Shown here: one piece after another, positions 17,746-25,524 of the stretch
How the letters are laid out: each line of letters opens with the position of its first letter
Position numbering within the stretch: position 1 is the first letter of the stretch
Assembly: GCA_030054835.1 (NCBI GenBank)
Contig: JASGVS010000043.1
Coordinates: 1-64,000 of the forward strand
DNA: 64,000 bases
Reading direction: 5' to 3'
Source: UBA3910 sp002391465
GTDB lineage: Bacteria > Bacillota > Limnochordia > Darwinibacteriales > Darwinibacteriaceae
The notes under the pieces: model-generated
Database searches by the model: none
What the model was told of the DNA's origin: nothing
The model's input: the letters and a program-made list of their open reading frames with translations, nothing else
Position numbers and translations under genes: made by a program

Positions 17746-18666
17746 ATGCGGATAGTTTTTATGGGTACGCCCGATTTTGCCGTACCTAGTTTAGAGGTAT
17801 TGGCCGACGAATATGATATAGCGGCAGTGGTAACGCAACCCGATCAACGGCGGGGCAGGGGACAGAAGTATTCCTATTCCCCTGTGAAAGCAAAGGCGCT
17901 GGAATATGATCTTCCACTCCTGCAGCCGAAGCGGATTGGGGATGGGAAGGTCATTGACCAGCTTAAAACCTTGGAGGCAGATTTATTCGTAGTGGTTGCC
18001 TTTGGCCAGATCCTGCCCGCCCGGGTGCTTAACGTACCCCGCCTTGGCTGTGTGAATCTGCACGCGTCCCTTTTACCGAAGTTCAGGGGTGCAGCACCCA
18101 TAAATGCGGCCATTACGGCCGGAGAAACGGTGAGCGGTGTTACAACCATGTACATGGATGTGGAGCTGGACGCGGGGGATATCATTCTGCAAGCGGAGGA
18201 GCCCATTCGGCCCGAGGATACGGCTGGTATGCTTCACGATCGGCTGATGGTGCTTGGTGCTGGACTCTTGAAGGAGACGGTACGCCAAATCGATGCAGGT
18301 ACAGCTCCTAGGATCCCTCAAGATCACAGCGCAGCCACCTATGCACCGAAACTGACGAAGGAAGATGGTTACTTAGACTTTGCTCGTCCCGCAGTTGAGC
18401 TCGATCGCCTGGTGAGGGGGATGAATCCCTGGCCCGGTGCCCATACTGTTGTTAAGGCTGAGAGCTGCAAAGTTTGGCGGAGTGAACCGCGCCCAGAAGG
18501 GGGTAGCCCCGGACGGATATTAGCTCTCGCTGACGAAGGACTATTAGTAGGCTGCGGGCAGGGTTCGTTGTTACTAAAGGAACTTCAGAGGCCTAACTCC
18601 AAGCGGGTGAGCGGCCGTGACTTTGCCAATGGTCTCCGTTTGGCGGTGGGCGATCTGATCGATTAG
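17746..18666 (+). CDS. fmt: Methionyl-tRNA formyltransferase
   Basis: Formylates initiator Met-tRNA with 10-formyl-THF. The 306-residue protein shows the N-terminal MRIVFMGTPDFAVP, the folate-site segment NLHASLLPKFRGAAPIN with the catalytic Asn-His, and the ELDAGDI segment. The smaller C-terminal tRNA-binding domain follows. Its ATG directly abuts the def stop, so translation is probably coupled. Confidence 0.97.
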   Translation: MRIVFMGTPDFAVPSLEVLADEYDIAAVVTQPDQRRGRGQKYSYSPVKAKALEYDLPLLQPKRIGDGKVIDQLKTLEADLFVVVAFGQILPARVLNVPRLGCVNLHASLLPKFRGAAPINAAITAGETVSGVTTMYMDVELDAGDIILQAEEPIRPEDTAGMLHDRLMVLGAGLLKETVRQIDAGTAPRIPQDHSAATYAPKLTKEDGYLDFARPAVELDRLVRGMNPWPGAHTVVKAESCKVWRSEPRPEGGSPGRILALADEGLLVGCGQGSLLLKELQRPNSKRVSGRDFANGLRLAVGDLID

Positions 18667-18692
18667 AATTGACGAAAAGGAGGATGACAACC

Positions 18693-19376
18693 ATGTTTTT
18701 CTATGATGCCACCTATATTATCGTGTTTCCTGCTCTTCTTTTGGCCTTTTATGCCCAGTTTAAGGTGAAATCTACGTTTAACCGGTATCTGCGTGAACGT
18801 GCCTATGTTGGGCTAACTGGTGCACAGGTAGCCCGCCGTATGCTCGATGACCACGGCCTCCATAATGTGGCGGTGGAAACGACAGGTGGATACTTGGGCG
18901 ATCACTATGACCCCGGGCATAAGGCTGTGCGTTTATCGCCACAGGTGTACAACGGAACGAGCTTGGCAGCGGTGGGTGTTGCTGCCCACGAGGTGGGCCA
19001 TGCAGTACAGCATGCTCGCAATTATATGCCCTTGGGCCTCAGAACCAACCTCTTTCCGGTAGCCAGCATCGGTTCCCAGATGGCCTTTCCCCTGTTCTTG
19101 GTGGGTTTTCTCTTTGCCTGGGATACCCTAATGTTGGTGGGAATCTGGTTCTTTATTGCTGCCCTGGCTTTCCAACTGATTACCCTCCCTGTGGAGTTTA
19201 ACGCCTCGCGTAGAGCCATGGCCTATTTAACCGACGCCGGTTATCTGAATCGGGCAGAAGCACCTAAGGTGAAATCGGTGCTGAGTGCGGCAGCCTTGAC
19301 CTATGTGGCGGCAGCTGCGGTTGCAGCTACCCAGCTGATTAGGCTGCTTGTCTTGAGGGGAAGTAGAAGAGACTGA
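18693..19376 (+). CDS. Membrane zinc metallopeptidase, YugP family
   Basis: A 227-residue membrane protein with an N-terminal helix, the zinc-binding HEVGHAVQHA motif around residue 100, and further hydrophobic helices in the C-terminal half. It belongs to the neutral zinc peptidase family typified by Bacillus YugP. Its substrate is unknown. ATG 18693 is chosen because AAGGAGG lies nine bases upstream; an ATG at 18684 is too close to that site. The gene is inserted between fmt and rsmB, which are adjacent in Bacillus, and overlaps the rsmB start by one base. Confidence 0.9.
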   Translation: MFFYDATYIIVFPALLLAFYAQFKVKSTFNRYLRERAYVGLTGAQVARRMLDDHGLHNVAVETTGGYLGDHYDPGHKAVRLSPQVYNGTSLAAVGVAAHEVGHAVQHARNYMPLGLRTNLFPVASIGSQMAFPLFLVGFLFAWDTLMLVGIWFFIAALAFQLITLPVEFNASRRAMAYLTDAGYLNRAEAPKVKSVLSAAALTYVAAAAVAATQLIRLLVLRGSRRD

Positions 19377-20716
19377 TGAAAAGGACAGCCAATCCCAGAG
19401 AACTAGCAGTACACACCTTAACCGGATTGGAACAAACAGGGGACTTCCTGCGGGAGGTCCTCGATTTGCATATACAGCAAAATCCCCTTTCCCCAGTTGA
19501 TCGGGCCCTGTACACCGAGCTGGTCTATGGTACTGTCCGCATGCGGCGCAGCATTGATTATGTCCTTTCTTCCTTCAGCCGCAGGCCCATAAATAAACTG
19601 CCTGAACGGATACTGCACAATCTGCGTCTTGCGGTTTATCAGATTATGTACCTAGATCGGGTGCCCAACTATGCCGTAGTGAATGAGGCTGTAAAATTAG
19701 CCAGGCGTTTTGGTCATCAAGGTACAGCCTCCTTTACCAACGGGGTTTTAAGGCAGGTTGTACGCAGTAAGGGGCGGTTCGAGTTCCCGGCCAAGGAGGA
19801 TAACATAGTTGAGCACTTGGGGGTAAGACACTCCTTTCCCAACTGGATTATAGAGCACTGGCTTGACATGTTTGGTGCAGAAGAAACGGAGCAGCTCTGC
19901 CAGGCAATGAATAAAACGCCCGAACTGCATGTTCGCGTCAACACTCTCCGTATTTCTGCCGAGGATCTCAGTCGTCATTTCTCCCAGGAGGGTGTTGCAA
20001 CGGAGCCCGGTCGCTATGCCCCGGACGTTCTGCGAGTGTCCCCGGCCCACCAAGTACTCCGTTCACCTCTGCTGGCTGAGGGTATGTTCTACGTGCAGGA
20101 CGAAAGCAGTGCTTTGGCTGCCCATGCCTTGGGGGTTAACCCTGGTATGACTGTTTACGATCTGTGCAGTGCCCCCGGGGGCAAAACTACCCATCTGGCC
20201 CAGTTGATGAACGATGAGGGCAGGATCGAAGCCTTTGACATCAGTGGATCTCGGCTGGCATTGGTCAAGGAAAACGCCGAGAGACTGGGGATTTCAATCA
20301 TCTCAACCAAGGTAGCCGATGCAGCCAAATCCCTTCCACTTGCGCCGGCAGACGCGGTGCTAGTAGATGCGCCCTGTTCCGGCCTAGGTACCATGGGCCA
20401 TAGACCTGATATCCGCTGGCGGAAGAGCCGGGAAGAGATTGAAGAACTAGTTAAGGTTCAAAGGTCGATCTTAAGGAATGCTGTCAACTACGTTCGGCCA
20501 GGCGGACACCTCCTTTACTGCACCTGTACCCTGACTGCGTGGGAAAACGAAGAAATGTCCCGCTGGTTCCTTAAAGAAAACGAAGATTTCATCGGAGAGG
20601 GACTACCCGATTGGCTGCCGAAAAGCGGAGAGATTCCCTGGCAGCGGACCTTCTTGCCCCACCGGCACAGCTTAGATGGCTTTTTTGTAGCTTTATTCAG
20701 AAAACGAAAAACCTAG
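19376..20716 (+). CDS. rsmB: 16S rRNA (cytosine-967 C5)-methyltransferase RsmB
   Basis: A 446-residue enzyme with an N-terminal NusB-like RNA-binding domain (about residues 5-130) and a C-terminal SAM-dependent methyltransferase. SAPGGKTTHLAQ is the SAM site, DAPCSGLGTMG carries the cysteine that releases product, and YCTCTL carries the catalytic cysteine. The start overlaps the zinc protease stop (TGATG), indicating an operon def-fmt-protease-rsmB. Confidence 0.96.
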   Translation: MKRTANPRELAVHTLTGLEQTGDFLREVLDLHIQQNPLSPVDRALYTELVYGTVRMRRSIDYVLSSFSRRPINKLPERILHNLRLAVYQIMYLDRVPNYAVVNEAVKLARRFGHQGTASFTNGVLRQVVRSKGRFEFPAKEDNIVEHLGVRHSFPNWIIEHWLDMFGAEETEQLCQAMNKTPELHVRVNTLRISAEDLSRHFSQEGVATEPGRYAPDVLRVSPAHQVLRSPLLAEGMFYVQDESSALAAHALGVNPGMTVYDLCSAPGGKTTHLAQLMNDEGRIEAFDISGSRLALVKENAERLGISIISTKVADAAKSLPLAPADAVLVDAPCSGLGTMGHRPDIRWRKSREEIEELVKVQRSILRNAVNYVRPGGHLLYCTCTLTAWENEEMSRWFLKENEDFIGEGLPDWLPKSGEIPWQRTFLPHRHSLDGFFVALFRKRKT

Positions 20717-20735
20717 ACAAAATTCTAAGCCGCGA

Positions 20736-20760
20736 AGGAATTCCCAAAGATTAGTCGAAT
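20736..20760 (+). promoter_or_regulatory. Sigma-H-type promoter before the Spo0A-like gene
   Basis: AGGAATT (20736-20742), a 14-base spacer and GAAT (20757-20760, followed by TAAC) match the sigma-H promoter pattern. Its spacing equals that of the well-known spoVG promoter as I recall it. The extended consensus positions also fit (GA before AGGA, GTC before GAAT). B. subtilis spo0A is likewise switched to a sigma-H promoter at sporulation onset. The site starts 20 bases after the rsmB stop. Confidence 0.75.
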
Positions 20761-20799
20761 TAACTACTAGTTTAAATTGATTACCGGGAAGGAAGAACA

Positions 20800-21549
20800 A
20801 TGAGGGTTTTGATTGTGGACAACAATGTTGAGTTGTGTCACGTTCTGGAAGATTACCTCAATAGGCAGAGCGACCTGGAAGTAGTCGGCAAGGCCCATGA
20901 TGGGGAACAGGCACTGGAACAGATCAAAACTCTCCAACCCGATGTAGTTCTCTTGGATGTAACCATGCCCTATTTAGACGGAATCGGCGTCCTGGAAAGG
21001 CTGGACACACTAAAACTAGTCAAACGACCTAGGATTATAGTTATTACCGCTTTTGGTACGGATAGGCTGATCTTGCGGTTGCAGGCGCTGAACCCTGAAT
21101 ATTTCATGGTGAAGCCGTTTCGCCTCCAGGTGCTGGTGGAGCGGATCAGGCAGTTCAGTGGGGAGCAAAAGCATCATCCAGTTGCTGAACAGGCTGCCGC
21201 CGTTGACCCCAGTGTGAGCTGCAGGAGGAAGGTAACACAGCTTCTGCATGAAATGGGGGTGCCGTCACACTTTAAGGGCTTTTCCTACCTGCGTGAGGCC
21301 GCTTTGATGTGCGCGGAAGACGGCTATTTCGGTGGCGGACTGACTAAGGAGATGTACCCCGCTTTGGCTGAAAGGTACGGTACCACGTCCAGTGGTGTGG
21401 AAGCGGCCATTCGCAATGCGGTCCATTTCGCCTGGGAAAATGGAAATACTGAGTTCATCCGGAGGCTGTGCGGTTCAACGCAGAGCGATAAGGTGCCGAC
21501 TAATTCCCTCATTATTGCTAAGTTGAGCGAAGAGGTGCAGTCGTACTAA
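20800..21549 (+). CDS. spo0A: Spo0A-type sporulation response regulator (divergent)
   Basis: A 249-residue response regulator: receiver domain (about 1-120) with phospho-acceptor Asp53 (VVLLDVTMP), Thr83 and Lys105, then the Spo0A-specific DNA-binding domain (VTQLLHEMGVPSHFKGFSYLREA through the KVPTNSLIIAKL segment). Two oddities: the acidic pair is Asp7-Asn8 rather than Asp-Asp, and the recognition helix reads SSGVEAAIRNA where B. subtilis Spo0A has ASRVERAIRHA, losing two arginines. The usual neighbour spoIVB is absent. It could be the master Spo0A of this lineage or a paralogue with different targets. ATG follows GGGAAGGAAG. Terminator and sigma-H promoter make it a single unit. Confidence 0.88.
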   Translation: MRVLIVDNNVELCHVLEDYLNRQSDLEVVGKAHDGEQALEQIKTLQPDVVLLDVTMPYLDGIGVLERLDTLKLVKRPRIIVITAFGTDRLILRLQALNPEYFMVKPFRLQVLVERIRQFSGEQKHHPVAEQAAAVDPSVSCRRKVTQLLHEMGVPSHFKGFSYLREAALMCAEDGYFGGGLTKEMYPALAERYGTTSSGVEAAIRNAVHFAWENGNTEFIRRLCGSTQSDKVPTNSLIIAKLSEEVQSY

Positions 21550-21555
21550 AGTAGG

Positions 21556-21593
21556 CTGGGTATCTGCATATGTAGATGCCCAGTACGTTTTTT
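21556..21593 (+). terminator. Terminator after the Spo0A-like gene
   Basis: A 13-bp stem with two G-T pairs (21556-21568 with 21571-21583) is followed by TACG and six T (21588-21593). Confidence 0.88.
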
Positions 21594-21596
21594 GCG

Positions 21597-21626
21597 TTGA
21601 CAGAACCGCCCTGCAGGGGTTATACT
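21597..21626 (+). promoter_or_regulatory. Sigma-A promoter of tRNA-Pro
   Basis: A perfect TTGACA (21597-21602), an 18-base spacer and TATACT (21621-21626) end eight bases before the tRNA, right after the upstream terminator. Confidence 0.9.
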
Positions 21627-21633
21627 AGATTTG

Positions 21634-21710
<77 letters not shown>

Positions 21711-21726
21711 TCTATTTATCTACTCG

Positions 21727-21752
21727 AACCAGGTGTTTATCTGGTTTTTTTT
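21727..21752 (+). terminator. Terminator after tRNA-Pro
   Basis: A 6-bp stem (AACCAG 21727-21732 with CTGGTT 21741-21746) leads into a run of eight T in total. It overlaps the 3' end of the convergent minus-strand gene. Confidence 0.75.
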
Positions 21753-22024
21753 ATCTCTTGGGGTATTTCCGGCGGGGAGATGGACAGCTTTTCCTCCGCG
21801 AAGAGGAAAAACTTGCGCAGCGTCTTAGCCAGTCGGTCGCGGTACACATCTGAGCTTGTGGTGGAAAGAATATACTCTTTCACTTGTTCCGGCGTGGTGT
21901 TTGCCAAGAGGTAACGGAGAAAACGAGAGGCATCGCCCAAATAGTATTCTTCTGAGCGGATACCCTGATCTAGAAGATATTCTACATATAGAGTTAAAAA
22001 GTGCACCTTTGCTCTTTTGCTCAT
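21737..22024 (-). CDS. Small stand-alone SAM-like (integrase core-binding-like) protein
   Basis: A 95-residue protein whose pattern resembles the N-terminal core-binding domain of tyrosine recombinases: LTLYVEYLLDQGI, then YLGDASRFLRYLL, EQVKEYIL, and RLAKTLRKFFLFAEEKL. No catalytic domain follows. The ATG (22022-22024) has AAGGGTGG upstream on the minus strand, and a longer start at 22069 would run into rlmN. It converges on tRNA-Pro, ending 27 bases from it. It could be an integrase remnant at a tRNA, or a small domesticated DNA-binding protein. Family assignment is by pattern only. Confidence 0.6.
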   Translation of the reverse strand: MSKRAKVHFLTLYVEYLLDQGIRSEEYYLGDASRFLRYLLANTTPEQVKEYILSTTSSDVYRDRLAKTLRKFFLFAEEKLSISPPEIPQEIKKTR

Positions 22025-22052
22025 AAAACCACCCTTTGCTGGAGGTCTGAAA

Positions 22053-23087
22053 ATGGAAAAAAAGGGCAAACTAGATTTAACTGGGCCTTTCCCCGAGGAA
22101 CTGGCTCAGCTGCTGCAGCAACAGGGATTTGCGGCCTATCGTGCATCGCAGCTGTTTGGTTGGATACACAACAAGACGTGCTTTGACTTTGAGGCCATGA
22201 GTAATCTACCTAAGGATCTTTTGGCATTCCTTGAAACAGAGTACCGTACAGTACTGCCACTTGAGCTGGCGGTGGAGCAGCGGTCCAAGGACGGTACGGA
22301 GAAATACCTGTTCGAACTGGCTGACGGTGCCAAGATCGAAACAGTCCACATTCCCGAGGACAAGCGGGACACTATCTGCATCTCAACCCAGGTAGGCTGC
22401 GCCATGCGCTGTTCCTTCTGCGCTACCGGCCAAGGCGGCTTCACCCGCAATCTAACTGCTGGTGAGATCACGGCCCAGGCTCTCTGGGTGGAAAACCGCT
22501 TGCGGCAGGTAGGTACGGGACTAACCAACGTTGTGTACATGGGCATGGGAGAACCGTTAGCCAACTACGAGGCAGTGCTCAAGAGCGTACGTCTCCTCAA
22601 CCATCCCCAGGGGCTGAACCTAGGGGCAAGGAGATTTACCATTTCCACTTGCGGACTTGTGCCAGAAATTGGACGTTTGGCCCAGGAGGATCTGCAGGTG
22701 AATTTGGCCATCTCCCTCCATGCAGCCACTGATGGGCAGCGTTCCAAGACTATGCCCATCAACAGACGTTATCCAATTGCTGAATTGTTAGAGGCGGCCC
22801 GTAGTTACACGGAAGTGACCGGTCGCCGCGTCTCCTTTGAGTATGCCCTGATTAAGGATTTTAATGACGGGGCTGAAGATGCTAGGCGTCTAGCAGATTT
22901 GCTGCGTGGGATGCTTTGCCACGTCAATTTAATTCCGGTAAATCCAGTTGTGGATGCCCAACGGCCCACAATGGAGCGGTGTGAAGCGTTTGCGGGAATA
23001 CTGAACTCAGCCGGTATCCCCGTTTCCATTCGGAAGGAGCGGGGAACAGATATTGATGCAGCCTGCGGACAACTGCGGGGGAAATAA
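22053..23087 (+). CDS. rlmN: Dual-specificity 23S rRNA/tRNA adenine C2-methyltransferase RlmN
   Basis: A 344-residue radical-SAM enzyme that makes 2-methyladenosine in 23S rRNA (A2503) and certain tRNAs. The iron-sulfur motif is CAMRCSFCATG (CxxxCxxC), flanked by CISTQVGC and GFTRNLTAGEI. YMGMGEPLANY and the C-terminal cysteine in DIDAACGQL complete the family. ATG 22053 is chosen because GGAGG lies seven bases upstream; a TTG at 22017 would overlap the divergent gene. It leads the FHA/phosphatase/kinase cluster, as in Bacillus (yloN-prpC-prkC). Confidence 0.96.
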   Translation: MEKKGKLDLTGPFPEELAQLLQQQGFAAYRASQLFGWIHNKTCFDFEAMSNLPKDLLAFLETEYRTVLPLELAVEQRSKDGTEKYLFELADGAKIETVHIPEDKRDTICISTQVGCAMRCSFCATGQGGFTRNLTAGEITAQALWVENRLRQVGTGLTNVVYMGMGEPLANYEAVLKSVRLLNHPQGLNLGARRFTISTCGLVPEIGRLAQEDLQVNLAISLHAATDGQRSKTMPINRRYPIAELLEAARSYTEVTGRRVSFEYALIKDFNDGAEDARRLADLLRGMLCHVNLIPVNPVVDAQRPTMERCEAFAGILNSAGIPVSIRKERGTDIDAACGQLRGK

Positions 23088-23110
23088 CACTGCAGGAGAA
23101 GGATCAAGTA

Positions 23111-23530
23111 ATGGCACAACATTTGAAGAATTTGCTCGGATTATTGGGACGCAGAAAAGGAAAAGGGAGCGTGCAGGCAGAAGAAAAGGATAGGGAGCAA
23201 TCGAATCTGGAAGCAACAAAACCCTATGTTCTGCCCAGCAGCAGAGAGGCCTATCTTGAGCTTGTGAGCGGAGTCCCTGCTGTCGGCCGTGTTAGGCTGG
23301 AAGAGGGGCTGACAGTGGGCAGAGGTGTCCACTGTGACGTGAGGCTCGTAGGTCCAGAAGTGAGCCGCGTGCATGCCCGGTTTGTGCGGGCTGGCCTGTT
23401 TTGGGAAATTGTTGATCAAGGCAGCACCAATGGTGTTTTTGTCAACGGCCAAAGGGTTGTGAACACCCGGTTACAGACGGGCGACCGAATTGAAATCGGG
23501 CGAGCTGTCTTGGTCTTTCAGGAGCGATGA
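23111..23530 (+). CDS. FHA-domain protein
   Basis: A 139-residue cytoplasmic protein. A basic, low-complexity N-terminus (about 1-45) precedes a forkhead-associated domain (about 50-137) with the phosphothreonine-binding residues GRGVHCDVRL, SRVHAR and STNGVFVNG. It probably binds targets of the PASTA kinase encoded downstream. Similar small FHA genes stand beside pstP, rodA, pbpA and pknAB in Mycobacterium. Its stop overlaps the next small ORF. Confidence 0.9.
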   Translation: MAQHLKNLLGLLGRRKGKGSVQAEEKDREQSNLEATKPYVLPSSREAYLELVSGVPAVGRVRLEEGLTVGRGVHCDVRLVGPEVSRVHARFVRAGLFWEIVDQGSTNGVFVNGQRVVNTRLQTGDRIEIGRAVLVFQER

Positions 23531-23631
23531 AGGTGGCTGTGATTACCTGGATCGGACGCGCAGTTGTCATGCTTGTGCTCGTCTGGATTGTGGTTAGGCT
23601 GATTCAAGAGATGTTTGAGGAGTTGAGTTAG
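23527..23631 (+). CDS. 34-residue single-span membrane peptide
   Basis: The ATG overlaps the FHA stop (ATGA), AGGAGC lies five bases upstream, and the stop directly abuts the GTG of the phosphatase, so the frame exactly fills the gap. The product is MKVAVITWIGRA, then a hydrophobic span to about residue 26, then an acidic tail (QEMFEELS). It is predicted as one membrane helix with Arg at both ends. I do not recognise a family. It may anchor or adapt the FHA, phosphatase or SEDS proteins, which is pure inference from location. Confidence 0.7.
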   Translation: MKVAVITWIGRAVVMLVLVWIVVRLIQEMFEELS

Positions 23632-24348
23632 GTGGCAGGCATGGATGTGAGAATAGCAACCGATGTGGGTAGGGTTCGAACCAACAACGAGGATGCCTAC
23701 GGCGTTGGTGCCAACTACCTTGTTGTCTGTGATGGCATGGGGGGCCACGCCGCTGGAGAAGTGGCGGCCAGCCTTGCTGTCCAGATCGTGTCAGAAGCTA
23801 ACCTGCAGGGTGAAAACCCCGAGCAGGAGATCTGCGCCGCCATCGAACATGCCCAGGAGCGCATCTTAGCAGCGGCTCGGGCAAACCCCAGTTACAATGG
23901 CATGGGGACTACCATCACCCTCGCTCTTCTCAAACCTACCAGCGATGGTAGTGTGGATCTTACCATCGGCCACGTGGGTGACAGCAGAGCCTATATTTAC
24001 AGCGACGGTGTCTTGGAACAGCTCACCAGCGATCATTCGGTTGTGGGAGAACTAGTGCGGGCCGGTAAACTCACTGCCAGCGAAGCTCGCAATCATGATC
24101 GCCGCCACGTACTCACCCAGGCCTTAGGTTCTTCTCAGATAGAAGTTGAACTGATTTCCAGGCAACTGCCTAAGGGGAGTATAGTGCTGCTCTGTACAGA
24201 TGGGTTGACCGATGTGGTAGATGATAGTAAGCTTGCAGAGATTTTGGCCCGGGCAGAGGAGTTGGAAAACCCTGCCCAGGTGCTTGTAAATTTGGCGAAC
24301 GAAGCAGGGGGACCAGACAACGTAACAGTGCTGTTGGCTATACTCTAA
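23632..24348 (+). CDS. prpC: PP2C-type Ser/Thr protein phosphatase (PrpC/Stp)
   Basis: A 238-residue metal-dependent phosphatase that reverses the PASTA kinase. Metal-binding motifs are present in order: RTNNEDAYG, VCDGMGGHAAGE, GHVGDSRAYIY, LLCTDGLTDVV and GGPDNVTVLL. The GTG start follows the small membrane ORF without a gap. It is one of a pair with the kinase at 26863, as in nearly all Firmicutes, but here two cell-wall genes separate them. Confidence 0.95.
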   Translation: MAGMDVRIATDVGRVRTNNEDAYGVGANYLVVCDGMGGHAAGEVAASLAVQIVSEANLQGENPEQEICAAIEHAQERILAAARANPSYNGMGTTITLALLKPTSDGSVDLTIGHVGDSRAYIYSDGVLEQLTSDHSVVGELVRAGKLTASEARNHDRRHVLTQALGSSQIEVELISRQLPKGSIVLLCTDGLTDVVDDSKLAEILARAEELENPAQVLVNLANEAGGPDNVTVLLAIL

Positions 24349-24360
24349 GGGGGCGGGCTT

Positions 24361-25524
24361 GTGCGACCGCTGTACCGTGCTTGGCTTTACTTTGTGGCGT
24401 GGCTGGGTGGAATGGCTCTGTGGCTCTTTTACAACAAGGGTACTGCCCTCTGGTGGCAGCCCCTGGCGATTTGTGCCATCTGCGTGGCTTTATTTATCGT
24501 CACAGAAAGGCGCGGCTGTCCGCCGGGTGGACTGCAGCTTGTTTCCGTTCTGGTATTGTTGGGTTGGGTTTTTTTATTCCGGCTTGATTCTGGGTGGGCC
24601 GCAAGGCAGTTTTGGGGTTTTGTGGTGGGAGCAGGAGCGTATCTTCTTGGTCTACTGCTTCCCTGGTTACATCCCCGCTTTGGCCAGCTAGCTGCAGTGG
24701 CTGCTTTGACCCTGCTAGTTTTGGCTCTGGTATTCGGCACAAGGATAAGCGGGGCAAGAGCTTGGCTCACCGTTTTCGACACATTCACCTTTCAGCCAGT
24801 TGAATTCGCCCGTATTCTGCTCATAATCTACCTCGGCGGTGAGCTGGCCCAGAACCGGCTCAATGTAAAGTCGGCAGCAGTCTTAGGCCTGTTTTTGCTC
24901 TTGCTTGCTCTGCAGACCGATTTGGGCCCGGCCCTTTTGGTTTTTCTAGTGTTTTCGGCACTCTACTTTACCATTAGTTTCAGCTGGCTCAAACTTGTAC
25001 TCTTTCTGGGTTTGGGGACAGCGGCCGCCGCTGCCGCTGTCTGGAAGTTTCCTCACCTGCGCACTAGGCTTTTAGCATGGCTAACGCCGTGGGACTTTCT
25101 GGACAGCAAGGGTTACCAAGTGTTACAGGGTATCTTCGCCCTCAATGCAGGCGGTTTGGTGGGGAGGGGAATGGGCGAAGGCATGGCGGATGTTATTCCC
25201 GCCGCCCATACCGATTACATCTTAGCTGTTATCGGTGAGGAATTTGGCCTTTTAGGTACGTTTGCACTCTTGCTAGTATATGTTGGCCTTGCCTTTTGGG
25301 CCTTTAGGCTTCTTTTGGAGGTTGGGGATGGGCGCTTGCGCCTAATCGGCCTTGGTTTTACGCTGTTACTACACGTTCAGGTTCTCCTGGTTGTGGGTGG
25401 TATTCTGCGACTCATACCCTTTACCGGTATGACTCTGCCCTTTGTCAGTTACGGTTCCAGCTCGCTAACTGCTCAGCTTTGGATGTTCGGTATGCTCACC
25501 CGGTTGGGGAGGGAACAGCTGTGA
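24361..25524 (+). CDS. SEDS peptidoglycan glycosyltransferase, RodA/FtsW family
   Basis: A 387-residue protein with about ten membrane helices. It should polymerise lipid II into glycan strands. Family marks are QPVEFARILLI, LQTDLGPALL (with the essential Asp), the large extracellular loop LTPWDFLDSKGYQVLQG with AHTDYILAVIGEEFG, and LPFVSYGSSS. The GTG start has AAGGGGG upstream. The stop overlaps the following PBP start, implying a one-to-one SEDS-bPBP pair. RodA versus FtsW cannot be decided from the sequence; the cluster resembles rodA-pbpA of Actinobacteria. Confidence 0.94.
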   Translation: MRPLYRAWLYFVAWLGGMALWLFYNKGTALWWQPLAICAICVALFIVTERRGCPPGGLQLVSVLVLLGWVFLFRLDSGWAARQFWGFVVGAGAYLLGLLLPWLHPRFGQLAAVAALTLLVLALVFGTRISGARAWLTVFDTFTFQPVEFARILLIIYLGGELAQNRLNVKSAAVLGLFLLLLALQTDLGPALLVFLVFSALYFTISFSWLKLVLFLGLGTAAAAAAVWKFPHLRTRLLAWLTPWDFLDSKGYQVLQGIFALNAGGLVGRGMGEGMADVIPAAHTDYILAVIGEEFGLLGTFALLLVYVGLAFWAFRLLLEVGDGRLRLIGLGFTLLLHVQVLLVVGGILRLIPFTGMTLPFVSYGSSSLTAQLWMFGMLTRLGREQL

